Assembly (NCBI RefSeq): GCF_900110575.1
Contig: NZ_FOEF01000011.1
Span: 62,001-126,000 of the forward strand
DNA length: 64,000 nucleotides
From: Amycolatopsis saalfeldensis
GTDB lineage: Bacteria; Actinomycetota; Actinomycetes; Mycobacteriales; Pseudonocardiaceae
Direction of reading: 5' to 3'
Below, piece after piece: positions 63,887-64,000 of the stretch. The stretch's first letter is position 1, and each line of letters opens with the position of its first letter. The position numbers and the translations under genes were made by a program. The notes under the pieces are model-generated. The model ran no database searches. It worked only from the letters and a program-made list of their open reading frames with translations, and was not told the DNA's origin.

Positions 63887-64000
63887 CGGACCTCCTGCAC
63901 CAGGAACAGCACCGTGGCCACGGCGGCGAGCGCGGCCAGCGGGATCAGCACCGCCCCGGCGACGCCGGACAAGTCGAGCAGCGCCGCCGCCGTCAACACG
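63883..64000 (-). CDS. Membrane protein, C-terminal end (partial, runs off the right edge)
   Basis: The last 38 residues are visible: TAAALLDLSGVAGAVLIPLA then ALAAVATVLFLVQEVR and stop, one hydrophobic helix or a hairpin. The stop overlaps the GTG of the coiled-coil gene. The frame is open to the window edge. No family can be assigned. Confidence 0.65.
   Translation of the reverse strand, partial: VLTAAALLDLSGVAGAVLIPLAALAAVATVLFLVQEVR

Overview
The window is high-GC actinobacterial chromosome, most likely from a filamentous member of the Pseudonocardiaceae such as Amycolatopsis. This is inferred from strong G/C wobble bias, many GTG starts, DUF3558 lipoproteins next to WXG100-type proteins, F420-type LLM oxidoreductases, a CYP105-like P450 and many TetR, MarR and ROK regulators. 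I saw no rRNA, tRNA, CRISPR array, insertion sequence or prophage.

Region 1 (1-13.8 kb, all on the minus strand) is a dense gene train. Read in the direction of transcription it runs: ROK regulator, ribose-type sugar ABC importer (ATPase, permease, binding lipoprotein), Gfo/Idh oxidoreductase, inositol-3-phosphate synthase, UbiA-like prenyltransferase (EboC type), a TIM-barrel/EboA fusion, TatD-like hydrolase (EboB), TIM-barrel EboE, a phosphodiesterase/phosphatase (EboF) and a secreted ThuA-domain protein. The last part is an actinobacterial version of the ebo metabolite-traffic operon. It has no dehydroquinate-synthase-like EboD and carries an inositol-phosphate synthase at its head instead. 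Gene ends overlap by 4 bp at most junctions, so cyclitol formation, prenylation, processing and sugar import are probably co-expressed. A second ROK regulator follows at 14-15.2 kb.

Region 2 (15.3-20.6 kb) is a patch of gene decay: a HTH/SDR mosaic remnant, a shattered GH1 glucosidase and a MarR/monooxygenase pair fused head to head by deletion. Between these lie intact genes: TetR, CYP105-like P450, and an ArsR-SRPBCC pair. Region 3 (20.6-22.3 kb) holds two secreted polysaccharide-active proteins, a beta-helix protein and a PL7 alginate lyase.

Region 4 (22.4-26.0 kb) is a small type VII secretion-associated module: two YbaB-like proteins, two WXG100/EspC-like proteins and three tandem DUF3558 lipoprotein paralogues. 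Its base composition is visibly less GC-rich. Region 5 (26.0-28.3 kb) is an alkane hydroxylase operon with an AlkB-rubredoxin fusion, a three-cysteine ferredoxin and a TetR regulator.

Region 6 (28.4-46.4 kb) is a mix of short regulator-enzyme units: CocE hydrolase, PucR-type regulator with SDR, TetR, alpha/beta hydrolase, WYL regulator, amidase-MerR, a two-component system, an RHS-repeat remnant, a GT-C membrane glycosyltransferase, IclR-dhaKL, TetR, and a small TTG-started cysteine protein. Several carry clear palindromic operators.

Region 7 (46.4-50.9 kb) is a four-gene catabolic operon: acetoacetate decarboxylase family, hydroxyacyl-CoA dehydrogenase, class III CoA-transferase and aldehyde dehydrogenase. 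Region 8 (51-64 kb) has a second GT-C protein, an APH-like kinase, a flavin monooxygenase with a divergent dual-HTH TetR and two palindromic operators, an ArsC/Spx protein, GNATs, an azoreductase/MarR pair, a stand-alone LigD phosphoesterase-polymerase, an LLM oxidoreductase, an XRE-cupin regulator and a coiled-coil protein. One gene is cut at each window edge (ThuA on the left, a membrane protein on the right).
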